DNA of 64,000 nt from Halictus rubicundus (GCF_050948215.1 NC_135149.1:7049001-7113000); one strand, 5' to 3'. Counted from the first letter of the stretch, positions 36,705 to 47,560 are shown. Made by a program: numbers and translations. Notes: a model not told the origin generated them from the sequence alone.

Positions 36705-37334
36705 TGTATATGTTACAGGCAATGTGTATAATGTGGGCATTCTGCAAAATGACTGGGCATTGCATAGAATGTCTGCTTGACAAGACATTATACAGAATGC
36801 TCTGACAAGGAAATTAAAAAATGTGTTTTTTTTTGGAAACAATACACTCCTTAGTCAAAATCAACGTACAGTCATTATAATTATAGTGAATCATAATAAT
36901 CAAAAGATCCGTCAGGTTCGCGTGCTGTAGTCTACACAGGAAGTAAAATTAGTTGGTCTTGGATTTTCGTATGCGTGCTCTTCGCCCCCACCACAACCTA
37001 ACACCAACTCACTCTCACTTTTTTGACCTAAAACCAACCAATTGACCGACGTGCAAAATATAGAGGAATTATTTTAGACTACATCTGCTGGTCTTATGAG
37101 GATATCAAGTTTAGGTCATCAGGCAGAGTGCAAACGATAATAAATAAAGATAAAAAAATGTCAACTATGGATTCAACGCACTGCCCAACGAACCGTGGGC
37201 ATTATGTAAAAGGTCCGGGCCATTTATGAAATACCTGCCCATTATATACATTGCCCAAAAAATTAGACCTTCTACAGAATTCCTGGGCACTTTGCAGAAT
37301 TCCCACGTAATACTCATTGCCTGTAACATATACA
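36705..37334. mobile_element. Element with TGTATATGTTACAGGCAATG inverted ends
   Basis: The left arm (36705-36790) and right arm (about 37250-37334) are inverted copies starting TGTATATGTTACAGGCAATG and carrying ATTCTGCAAA and GGGCATT words repeated several times. The 460 bp between them has no coding signal. Confidence 0.75.
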
Positions 37335-37479
37335 CTTTTAGGTTAGGTTTAACTGCCTGGCATGCATCACTGCCTATGAAGCGTATTGAGGACCTGCACC
37401 GAGACTCCTAGATACAAGAATCCGGCATACAGTTTGGTAAAAATCAGTTGGAATTAGGAATGGCGTCCAAAATCACTAA

Positions 37480-38445
37480 CCGTGATTTATCACAGTGATC
37501 GAAGAATCACGATCACGGTCGTGATTTCAACTTCATTCACGCCGTGATCGTGATTTTTTAGTTTTGTTGCGTGACTACGCGATAGCGCTACTATACCGTA
37601 TGGCGGATTAATGGCGACGGAGGGAAATTTGAATGTAAATTGTAGTGTTTAGGCCAAACCGTGAATCTCATATATGTACATATAGTTTATACGAGCGCGA
37701 TAGCTTAGAATAGGAAACGAAATAACGCGAGAGGAAGTTTTCACAAGTTCACAATATATATACAGTGTACATATACAGGGTGCTCGACCTGACAAAAGTC
37801 TATAATTTTTGTCTGTAATATTTCTATTTTAAAACAGAATAACTTTTTTAAAATTGGACCAAATAATTTGATATTTTGTGACAAGTTATAAGGATCAGTT
37901 TACCAGATGACATGCAAACATTTTTTGAAAAAATAAGTAAATAAAGGTCACGTTTAATCACTTCGTCGTCTGAGCCTCTAATGAAGATTTAGTAAAAAAA
38001 GATATAGTTAAAGTATTAAGTACTCTTAAAATATTTCACTATTGTTCTGACATTATTTATATATACACATTATTCTATTGTTTTGTTTTTATATTACATA
38101 TTTTTAGTGTATTTTACATAGTATAGAGATTTGTTAATTTCTTGTTTTTCCATTATTTATGTTAAGTTTTTATGTATTTATATTCTATCTATATTATTTC
38201 GTAACAGAGTTATATTTATGTTTTGTAGAATTAAGTATTACTATTCGTAATCATTATTCCTCATTCTTCCTGATTATTTCTTTACTTTATGCGATGTAAC
38301 TTGCAATTTTGTTTTGATGTCGTTAATATAGAACATACAGGTTACGTCTCCGCGATTTTCGCAAAGAACAGTTATGCAAAAATCACGAATCATTGTGAAA
38401 AATCACCGTGATCGAGAACGAACGTGATCGAATCACGAGTGATCT
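37480..38445. mobile_element. Probable TE with GTGATCG subterminal repeats
   Basis: Dense copies of CGTGATC / GATCACG lie at 37480-37557 and again inverted at 38380-38445, about 850 bp apart, as seen at the ends of some non-autonomous elements. A CAGGGTGCTCGACCTGAC MITE-like end is at 37777. The interior is AT-rich with no long frame. Exact termini are unclear. Confidence 0.5.
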
Positions 38446-39802
38446 AAAAGTAGCAGTTCACGCGATCCCTAGTTGGAATGAAACTCAAGAGATTGACAAA
38501 CACAGACCACCTGGTCCAGCTTCTAATCGTCGACGTCTTCTTCCGACTGTTCCGATGATTAGAGTGCTGGGTGAACGAGCAATGGTATCTGCTGATGGAC
38601 GACAAAGAGCAAGGTGACTTCGTGCGCGAGAAACGATTAGTACCGACAATCCACTTTCGTTCTTCAGCTCGGTAGAACAAGAAGAGGGAAGCTGGAGGAC
38701 GCGGAGGAGGAGTGGAAGTCAGGTACGTGGGTCGAGCAAGGGTCACAGTCGGACCACGACGAGTCACCTGCGGTGTGACCGATGTGAGCAGCTAGTGAAC
38801 GCGCTCGCTATCATCTCGCCGAGTTCCTGGGCTTCTTCGTCATCATGGCTAATGTTAACTGCTTGGTTGCTGGCGTACAGACGCTGGCAAAACGCTGCCG
38901 TAACTGCCAGTTGCATGGACGTGGCCGTGTTCTTCATCATTATGCAAGATAAACATTGTTTGAGTCAATTCAAGCAAGCAGAAGTGAAATGATCATTCTT
39001 TTTTTGATACTTTTAATAGGACGAACCGAATGCAACAATATTCTTAAATCTGTGAAATTGTCTCTTTTTTATGCAATATAAGACATGCGTTATTATTTTA
39101 TTATTTCATTATTTGCTTTGAGCTGTAGGAGTGACAGTTTATGAGCTCTGCTGATGGTGAGCGGAAATAACGAAAAATGTATCAGAATTTTTGCAACCGA
39201 AATGTAGGTTCTTTTTGCGAAAGTAAGCAGATTCCTTTTTGTTTTCATCGAGAGTGTATCTATAGAATACGGAGGGTAGTCGTATGTAGTGCTTCTTAGG
39301 AAGTTACTGTGAAGCGTATCAAGGCGAAACACGCCTTTAATATTGTAATGCTTGCAGAAGCAGTTACTATACTTGAAACTGGAGATCCAGAAGAAATCGT
39401 GATATTTTAGCACCCTGAATCCTGTGTATCCATCTATGAGTCATGCTTCTTCTATGTACGTTACACATTCGCGTAACTATTGGGTCACAGGTATTTTGGA
39501 CCGAGGGAAATCGAGGAAGTAGAAAACTAAAATCATCGGCGCCATACTGACTCAGTCAACTGTGCCAGTCAATCGATAAATTACACCGAGAACTTTTACT
39601 GAGCTTGTGCATGAAAATATTTTTCGTTTAACTAATTATACCCCATATAATTACACCAAGACTCGTTGCATATTTTCCAGATTTTTGTAGATTAATCTAC
39701 AATTTGGCGAGGCTAAGTACTGATATTTTATAAAACTTTATGCGGCAATAGCAATTATTATCCTTTAGGTGACTTCACAGTTACCATCAGAAGTAATATA
39801 AA
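38446..39802. other. Noncoding with a CpG-rich block 38.5-38.97 kb that may hold an exon
   Basis: Plus frames read ERARYHLAEFLGFFVIMANV (38.79-38.95 kb) and, in another frame, a hydrophobic NALAIISPSSWASSSSWLML. GTCAG before GTACGTGG at 38722 looks like a donor. Evidence is insufficient to call a gene. Confidence 0.3.
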
Positions 39803-40211
39803 CAGGTATCCAACGGCGGATCCAGGGGGGTGGTCATGGGGGTCATGACCACCCCCTGAGCTGGTTCCAGGACTTTGGTGGACCACTAATTGAACATAAT
39901 GATTTTATTTATATATTTTGTCACCATACAGATTTTATGTAATTACATAAAAAAAAAAAAAAAAAAATATGAAACCCGGTCGCCTAGGACCGCACCACGG
40001 CCGGCGGACCGGTGAGATAAAAAGACGATCGGAGTTTGTAATAAACAAAAGAAGGTGGCCCTGTGCCGGCGACCCGCGACGGTCAACGGGCGACAGTCAG
40101 TCTTTATAGCGTGGCTGAAAGCGAAAGACGTGTTCGGTTAATTTTTAGTTATTCCTACACCTTTATAAGTATTCTTAAAAATTGTAGCTGCAAATTCATT
40201 AATTTCAAGAA

Positions 40212-43200
40212 ATGGTAAGTAATCAGTTTCTGTAAAACTACCTATATTATTATGTTTTTATGTACTTATAACTCATATGTTTACAAAAGTTTGTTGTCTG
40301 ATGTGGGGTGTGAAATTTGCATGGTTTTGCTTTGTTTGTGAGGTAATGCGCCTGCGCCACCAGCCTGTACTATAGCGAATATATATTTAATATGTATTTG
40401 CAACAGTCTGTTGTCTGTTGTGGGGTGTGAAATTTGCATGGATTTGCTTGCAGGGTGATTCTAAGGGAAAAGGAGATGGTAGTGGTGGATTGAAACATTC
40501 ATTAAAAAAAATAGATTCATTTTTCCCAAAGAAACCAAGGCTTGAGATTGCTTACTCGAAAAATTCACCTACAACAACTACAGATGAAAATAATTGTATT
40601 GCCGATGCTTCTGCTTCTACAGCTACATTGCCTACATTAACCATAGATGAAGAAAAAACATGCTCTCCTGTTACTAACGATATTCAGCCTACAATATGTA
40701 CATCGACTTCTGATTCTGATCAGATAAAGACTTCACTTTCTCAACCAAAGTTTGCTTCAGATATTGCTTGTTATATAGGGGAAAATATAAATGATTCAAC
40801 TAAAGCTATGTTGCTTGAAAAGCATTGGCAGCCTCCCCCTAATTATACTTTTCCGCATTGTGTTGTTAATAAAAAAGGAAAACAAACAAAAAAATATGCT
40901 CAGAAGTCTCACCTTGACAAGTTTCACTGGCTTGTTTTGTCGCATAAAGACCAGGGTCTTTACTGCAAGTACTGTGCTTTGTTTGTCGTAGCTCCTGGAG
41001 GTGGTGTACAGACAAAAACACCTTTATGTCGACTCGTAAAAGAACCATTAAAAGCTTTCGGTAATTTGCTAGGTGAAAATGGTCTTCTGCTAACACACCA
41101 GCGAAACAAATACCACGAATTAGCTGTCCAAGCAGGGAAGAACTTTTTATTGAGTTTTCATAAACCGGAAATTAACATAATGAACCAAGTAAATAGTCAA
41201 AGACTGAAACAAATAAATGAAAATAGAGAACGTTTGCGACCAATCGTAAAAACTATAATATTTTGTGGCCATCAAAATATATCGTTACGTGGCCATCGCG
41301 ACGATGGTAAATTGCTGAACTATGACAGCGTAGTAGCCGATGAAGGGAATTTTAGAGCCCTTTTAAAATTCCGTATTGATTCTGGCGATATTGCATTGCA
41401 GCAACATTTAGAATCTTCAAAATCCAACGCCACGTACATCAGCAAGACTGTACAAAATGAGTTGATAGATGTTTGCGCAGAAATCATCCAGGAAAACATT
41501 TTACAGAATGTGCGGGAAGCTAAATATTTTTCAATTTTGTTCGATGAAACAACAGATATATCACATATCTCACAGCTGAGCCTATCATTCCGATATTTGC
41601 ATGATGGCGTTATTAAGGAACATTTTGTGACTTTTTGTGATACCTACGATGTTCTTAGACGTGAAGACAACAATTCAGGTGACATAGAGCCTCGATTGAC
41701 AGGTGTAGCTTTGGCGAAAATCGTTGAAAATCTGTGTACCAAATTTAACTTAGATTTATCTTGGTGTGTGGGTATTGGAACTGACAGCTGCTCGGTTATG
41801 GCATCAGATACAAAAGGTGCAGTGCAAGAATTGATGAAAATAGCCATTCATGCTAAACGTTGCCCGTGCAACAACCATGTGCTCAATAACTCATTGGCAA
41901 GATCATCCAAAGTAGTTTCCTGTCGCAATACATCTGGCACAATGAGAAAAGTTGTGGCATTTGCCAATGCATCCGCTAAGAGGCATGAAATTTTTAAAAT
42001 AGAACTCGGAGCTGCCATGCAAGGTATTTGTGAGACACGTTGGGTAGAGAGGCATGATGGGCATCTTCAATTTCAAGGAGACAACTTAGTCAAAATTTGT
42101 AGCGCTTTGGAGAAGATTTCTGCTTGGCAAGACAATAAAACTGCCAATGATGCGCATTGCTTGCTGCAAACATTGCGCAGTTCTGACTTTATTATATCCT
42201 CCATCTGTTTAAGTGATGTATTAGGTGGGTACTTCCCTAAATTATTTTATTTCTTATTGTTTGGCAAATGAACTTATACGAGTATACTAAACCTACTTTA
42301 AAATTATGTTGTTGTTTTGTTAATATTTTATGCTACGAGTACATACCGTTTATATTAAGTTATAAATTCTTAGTTTATGCACTACAGTCACAGTCACTTA
42401 CTTTTTATTTTTCAGGTACTACTGTATCTTTAAGCAGAATACTGCAATCGAACTCAATTGATTTAAAAAAAGCTACGGACGCTATTAATGATACTTTAAG
42501 TGTTTTACAAAATAAAAGAGAAAATGTGGACGTAATCTACCGACAGCTTTTTGAAGAGGCTAAAGAAGTAGCTGAGCAGCTAGATGTAGAAATTAAATGC
42601 CCCAGAATAGTATCAAAACAAATACATAGGGCCAATAACCAACCTGCTCAATCTGCTGAAGAGTATTTCCGCAGAGCTATATACATCCCTCTTCTAGATT
42701 CAATAATAAGTGATCTCCAGGACCGCCTGTCTCCTGATGTACTTAATTTGTTTCAGCTAAGCGTTTTCATGCCAAAAAGCGAATGTAGTAATGAAGACAT
42801 TGAAACTGTGAAACAACTAGCTACCGACTATACATTATTACTAGATAACACTCCATTTTCTGTCATTGTAAATGAATATCGGCTGTGGATGGTGAAGTGG
42901 CAGGCGTGGCAGCGGAGCCAGGACATACCGCAGTCGATTTCTGATCTTATTTTAAATTGTGACATCGATATGTATCCTAATATAAGAAAATTTTTATGTA
43001 TTATGGCTACACTACCTGTCAGTGTAGCGACAGCAGAAAGGTCTTTCTCTACGTTGCGCAGAATTAAATCGTGGCTAAGATCTTCAATGGTTGAAGATCG
43101 CCTAACCGGACTGGCACTTCTCCACATTCATAAAAACGTACCCATTGACGTAAATGACGTAATAACGCGTTTCGGGAGAAGACGTAAAAGAAAAATTGAT

Positions 43201-43212
43201 TTTGTTATTTAA
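40212..43212 (+). CDS. hAT transposase (TTF-type zinc finger, DUF4371-like, hAT dimerisation), spliced, 856 aa
   Basis: I infer three exons. Exon 1 is the ATG at 40212-40214, followed at once by GTAAGT. Exon 2 is 40454-42224, after acceptor TTGCAG and before donor GTGGGT. Exon 3 is 42416-43212, after acceptor TTTTTCAG. The total is 2571 bp with phases agreeing. The N-terminus is Lys/Gly-rich with KKIDSFFPKKPR, then a Ser/Thr-rich tail. A TTF-like zinc finger follows around residues 140-190 (KSHLDKFHWL, GLYCKYCALF). The RNase-H-like core has FDETTDIS and GIGTDSCSVM, which hold likely catalytic aspartates. The C-terminus has the hAT dimerisation motif TAERSFSTLRRIKSWLR. It is related to ZMYM1-like/TTF hAT proteins common in arthropods. 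An unspliced read of exon 2 would stop 13 codons after the donor. It should cut and paste its own element in the nucleus. Confidence 0.9.
40215..40453 (+). other. Intron 1 of the hAT transposase, with an internal duplication
   Basis: The intron begins GTAAGT right after the start codon and ends TTGCAG. A segment of about 45 bp (40289-40334) is repeated at 40407-40452, just before the acceptor. Both copies share GTGGGGTGTGAAATTTGCAT; only the second ends in a usable AG. Confidence 0.7.
42225..42415 (+). other. Intron 2 of the hAT transposase
   Basis: Donor GTGGGT and acceptor TTTTTCAG give a 191-bp AT-rich intron splitting a Gly codon. Removing it joins LSDVLG to TTVSLSRILQ in frame. Confidence 0.8.
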
Positions 43213-43254
43213 ATATATGTATTTTGTCTGTTTCTATTTTGTTTGTTGGAAACC

Positions 43255-43452
43255 CTTGTCGTACCACCTCTTCACTTTTGCGGAGTTTTGCGTCATACCC
43301 CTCGACATACCTCTAGCTGTTATGACAAATCATTCACCACGGTTATGGAATATAAATAGGCTGCCTCATTCCGTGCGTGATAGTGCTTCTCTGAATGTCT
43401 TCAAGAGAAGATGGCAATATGTACGTGTATATGTACAAGTTATTATGTGTTA
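43255..43452 (+). pseudogene. LINE (non-LTR retrotransposon) C-terminal tail fragment inside the hAT element
   Basis: A short open frame reads SPRLWNINRLPHSVRDSAS followed by LNVFKRRWQY, then a stop. This pattern (PRLWN, LP, VR, SLN-x-FKRR) is typical of the extreme C-terminus of many insect LINE reverse transcriptase ORFs, followed here by an AATAAA-type tail at about 43470. No reverse transcriptase core is present. It lies between the hAT stop codon and the hAT right end, so it was inserted into or captured by the element. Confidence 0.55.
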
Positions 43453-43729
43453 AGTTTTTCAAGTGTACAATAAAGAATAAATATTTTTAAGTACAGTACT
43501 TACGTACATTAATAAAATACCTACTTTTTACTTGTATCTATTGTTATCAAAATTAAATTATAAGTTCTTGACTTGACCACGACTATGTGACCCCCCCCTG
43601 GCGCCAAAGCTGGATCCGCCCTTGCAGGTATCATCATAGGCGGCAATCTAGTATTTAATGAAAAAGAGAAAGATTCGAAGTAGATTGCAATATCTTCCAA
43701 ACAAAGCGGTTTCTCACATTCTCATTAAC

Positions 43730-44110
43730 GACTTCATAATCGCCGACAATTAATTATAAAATAATCCACCTCCAATTAATTACCAAGGCCAATTCACGCG
43801 GCAGAATCGAATACTATGGACGTCCTTCGAAACCGGTGGACTGAACAGTTCCCACAATTAATCGCGTCACCAATCAGACCGCATTGTTCATCGGCCAATG
43901 GCGATGCCAGTTGGGCTACGGATCGCGTGTCAAGGAGCCTGCCGGTAATTATTCCAATGACAGGAGCCACGTAAACGGATGCAGTCGATGTATCGAATAC
44001 CATTGATCGACACCTCGAGCGTCGTTCTTTTGAAGGACGTATGGACATCACGAATAACTTTTTAGTTCCCCGCTGTCGATGGTGTTTCCCGGTTGGAGAC
44101 AACCAAGAAC
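43730..44110. promoter_or_regulatory. Candidate regulatory block with TAATTA motifs
   Basis: Contains CAATTAATTATAAAATAAT and CCAATTAATTACC, plus GGTAATTATTCC. Non-repetitive and CpG-containing. A minus-strand frame (43794-44102) here lacks any recognisable domain. Confidence 0.3.
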
Positions 44111-44575
44111 CTTCGTCCCGCTAGGTCCCGTCATTATTAAACTGTAAATGCACTTTATTAATTAAAAGTGTCCTTATGGTGGTTTAAACAAAAGCTTATT
44201 TAATGGAGAATTTAACCAATAATTGTTACAGATTTTAAACTGTCATTTATTAAATTGTAATAATATTGTGTCAATTAAATATGATCTTATGCAGGCTTAG
44301 ATGAAAGGTTATTTAACTAGTACACAGAAGGATTACAGAAGTAATTACAGTAGGACTTCGATAATTCTAACCTCTAATGTCTGAAGACTACAGTATTCGA
44401 ATAAAATTAGTATACAAATCAATAAATATTGTGTCCAGCGTTATTCCTAAGTTTAGTTTCGGTAGTCGAGGTTTTGCTTTGATCGATTTGAATTTTCCAG
44501 TTTCAGTTATTCTCATCAAGTTTTGACGTTGTGGGATTTTCATGGTGTTGTAATTCGGCAGCCATCTTATTAAGT

Positions 44576-45005
44576 AAAGGGTGTAGCCGGATAAGGAGGT
44601 CAAAAATTCCCCCAATCCAAATTGAATTTGTAATAGGCCATTAGCTTGTCCAAAGAAAATACTTTGTGCCAACTTTCAACCCTATATGTCGACATGGGGG
44701 GTAGTAATGGGGTGACAAAGAAAACCAGGTTTTCTCTAATCCTCTTCAATTGAAAATTCTGAAAAAAATCAGGCATATTTTAGCAATTAGAATGCACATC
44801 TATACATTTTTTCAGAATTTTCAATTGAAGAGGATAAGAGAAATTACGGAAAAACCTGATTTTTTTTGTCATCCCATTACTGCCCCCCACGTCGACATAT
44901 ATGGTTGAAAATTGGCACAAAGTATTTTCCTTTATATAGAATAGACTATTGTAAATTCAATTTATTTTGGCGGACTTTTGACCTGCTTAACCTGCTTCAC
45001 CCTTT
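44576..45005. mobile_element. Foldback MITE with ~190-bp arms
   Basis: Left arm 44576-44770 and right arm 44815-45005 are inverted copies. Both contain AAATACTTTGTGCCAA, a TATGTCGAC block and CCTCTTCAATTGAAAATTC. Ends are AAAGGGTG and its complement. The loop is about 45 bp. Confidence 0.85.
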
Positions 45006-46924
45006 GCCCCAGACGCATAAACGCTCATTAAACTCGATCCCACCCATAATCTCGAATCATGCAACGTTCATGAACAGTCATTAAAAGCCGTGACCTCCAA
45101 CGGCTTGCATCGCCAGCAAACTTGGTCACCGCGTTTTGCTCAGCTATCAGCTAACCGAACTGTTTCGATGGTAATTGATGGCGGTTTAACAGTAATTACC
45201 AGCGTAATATATTGCCACTCTGGAGCCGAGCATTCCGTTTCCCGCTGAAACGAGGGACTCGTCACGGTCAAGCTCCTCGGTGCTTGACTAATGGCTGTCT
45301 ATCGAAGCTTCGCCGCCATTGTTGTGTCATGTCCGATGTCCGCGTGCAACGCGACTGTTGATCTGCGATTCAGTAACCTGCAATAACTTGCGTGCACGAG
45401 GAAGGCCATGTCAGTAACACAGTTTCTTCAAAAGTACAGGTGAAAGAGATACGGATCTAGGTGTGCTGACCGGCAGTCGCATATTGTGTAATCAGCCGCG
45501 ACACGGGCTCGGTGCAGCCGGCGCGGCGCTTTCGTCGATAACGTTATCACGAAATGTCGATAATATCGAAATATTGTTCAGATATCGATAAGATGAATTT
45601 AAAGTCGAATTTTATTTATGATAGACAAAGCAAGACAAATGTTCGGGCTGCGTTCCGTGTCTTGAAAATGATTTAACTAACAAGACGATAATATATCGGC
45701 GATTTTCAGGATTATGTTTAACATTTTAATCTGAAAAATATAATTTACGGAACTGGTATGAGTATGCTCGAGTTGGCAGAATAATTGAAATGACTTTTAC
45801 TGGATATGATTTATGATTAGACTGATTTATGAATAGATAAATTAAAATAATTTAAGAGCATTGATATATCAACCCGTTGAAAATATTTAAAAAAGGATGA
45901 AATGTCTATCTAGCTCCCGTCTTCTGACAATTTTTATTTTGCACGAAGAACCACAGTATTATATTATTTTTTAGAAATTATCGTCATCTCTGTTTACTGT
46001 GCTGTTTATTTTTCAAAAATATCGTTAAGCATTTCTGTTTTGATGTGACTTTTTTTTTTTTTAATATCGTTAAGCATCTCTATCTTGATAGTCCCTAATT
46101 CGTCGGCGCAAAATGATCAAAAAGCACGCGATCCAAGTCCAGTGCAAAGTAAGCTTGGAGATCAGCTAAGCTACCGGAAAGTCAGCTATATTGTATTCGT
46201 AGTATCACCGAGTCACGAAAACGTCTTCGAATTTCGCGCCGATCGTTCAGGCTAACGACCACCGCGATACGATAAGTCGCTAATTTACGTTTGTCGACGA
46301 CACCGTGAGGACCTGTCGTGGGTGGCCCATCGCACGGCGTCGTTCCATACGACAGTACGATATGTCCTCCATCTCCTCTCGGGCCCTGTGGCCCAACGAA
46401 TGCCGCGACATGCCCGCGATTAATTAGCAGGCGAACGATATCGCCGAACGAAACCGTAATCGCCGGGATCGGTCACGCTTTTCGGGATGGCCATGACTAT
46501 GCGATCCTCCGCTCTGTCCGCTCTGATCCCCGGTGATTGCACTATGTTGCACCGGCTGCTCGCTGACTGGCAACCCTACCGGCTCATCTCCCGACGAAAG
46601 ATTTCGTGATAGGTTGCGTTATGTATGGATAGAATTATATCGTGGGAAGGAATGCGGACTCGCAGCTCTTCGCCGCGGTTTTTCTTTTTTTTTTTTCTTC
46701 TTTCTTTATTTTTTGGCAAACGCACGCCGAACTATATCACATGCACTGCGATCGCTATCTGCGAGATACTCTGCGAAAGTTACTACAACTAGACTGGGTC
46801 GGATGCGTGTAACTCACTTTGTTGATACCCAACAACGTTTCTGCTTGCATCTGTTGTCGAGCGAATTCGTCGTTGTGCAATTAGGCGCGAATTCCAGTGT
46901 GTAACACTGACATGCTAGTTACTG
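45006..46924. other. Noncoding; CpG-rich blocks 45.05-45.6 and 46.1-46.9 kb
   Basis: Contains GGTAATTGATGGCGG and CAGTAATTACCAGCG motifs. Frames at 46318 and 46533 have no known domain. Possible regulatory DNA. Confidence 0.5.
45818..45958 (+). mobile_element. TAGACTG-family MITE, internally deleted
   Basis: Left end TAGACTGATTTATG, right end TTTTGCACGAAGAACCACAG. Flanks no longer match. Confidence 0.6.
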
Positions 46925-47098
46925 GAAGATTTTATGCGTTTATGAGAAAAGTGAGCAGCTGTAGTTACAAACAGACTGAAGGAATCTGAGTTTTGTTCCA
47001 ACCTTCTGAAATTGTTAAACGAAGAAGGAAATTCCTAAGCGGTTTCTGTATCTTGCAAATGCAGAACATTTTCATTTTCCATAAAAATCCACAGTCCA
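46925..47098 (+). mobile_element. TAGACTG-family MITE
   Basis: Left end near TTACTGGAAGATTTTATGCG, right end CATAAAAATCCACAGTCCA. It belongs to a locally duplicated segment (see findings). Confidence 0.7.
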
Positions 47099-47170
47099 GT
47101 AATATCTTCACTCGTTATGATCCTCTCCTGAATAATGTATGCAAAGATAGTGTGTATCTGATCTATTTAA

Positions 47171-47277
47171 AACTTTGTTGAACTACTTTCAAACTTTTGA
47201 ACGATAGTGCAAATACTTTGGCCTTGGTTTCAGAATTTTAAAACACGTTTTTGTTACATAGAAATGAACAGCCTAAC
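47171..47277 (+). repeat. Locally duplicated segment, copy 1
   Basis: Contains AAACTTTTGAACGATAGTGC and GGTTTCAGAATTTTAA, ending ACAGCCTAAC. Repeated at 49281-49371. Confidence 0.85.
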
Positions 47278-47299
47278 TATGCGTCGAGCAATAAAAATG

Positions 47300-47361
47300 T
47301 GGCTTTTGTGTTTTGCAATTGCCACAGAAACTTTTGATTTTGCATAGGAATCCCCAGTCTG
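47300..47361 (+). mobile_element. TAGACTG-family MITE, right-end fragment
   Basis: GATTTTGCATAGGAATCCCC followed by AGTCTG matches the family right end. It is part of the second copy of a local duplication. Confidence 0.65.
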
Positions 47362-47423
47362 GTAATAATATCTTCATTTGTTTCGTTAAAGTTTGTTCAC
47401 CTCTGTATACAGATAGCACCGGA

Positions 47424-47560
47424 CGTCCATAGGACGTCTGTTGCATGTCCAGTTTATGTCCAAACGTCCTACGTCCATTTTGGACGTCCCAGGGACTTAA
47501 ATTTCGGACAACCCAGGGACGTCCATTTTTTAAGTCTTATGGACGTCCTTAGGACTTAAA
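47424..47560. repeat. Cluster of GGACGTCC-type palindromes
   Basis: About eight variants of GGACGTCC, GACGTC or ACGTCC occur in 140 bp, separated by ACTTAAAT-type spacers. No coding frame. It lies directly upstream of the long-TIR element. Confidence 0.75.

Larger units (their letters stand above)
39811..43624 (+). mobile_element. Complete hAT DNA transposon, 3.8 kb
   Basis: The element is bounded by a perfect 8-bp target duplication, CAGGTATC, at 39803-39810 and 43625-43632. Its ends are imperfect inverted repeats: the left end starts CAACGGCGGATCCAG and the right end, reverse-complemented, starts CAAGGGCGGATCCAG (14 of 15 match). It contains an uninterrupted three-exon transposase gene. 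A poly-A tract (about 39949-39967) and a GC-rich 150-bp leader precede the gene, and the last 400 bp carries a LINE-like tail. The 8-bp duplication, the TIRs and the hAT dimerisation domain agree on the superfamily. The intact duplication and open frame argue for a recent insertion. Confidence 0.95.

Noticed and set aside
39803..43632. Domesticated ZMYM/ZBED-type host gene
   Set aside because: Perfect target duplications and TIRs show it is a mobile element rather than a host gene.
44388..44672. 94-codon minus frame
   Set aside because: Partly inside the arm of the foldback element.
47424..47560. CRISPR-like array
   Set aside because: Repeats are 8-bp palindromes with irregular spacers in eukaryotic DNA; no array structure.
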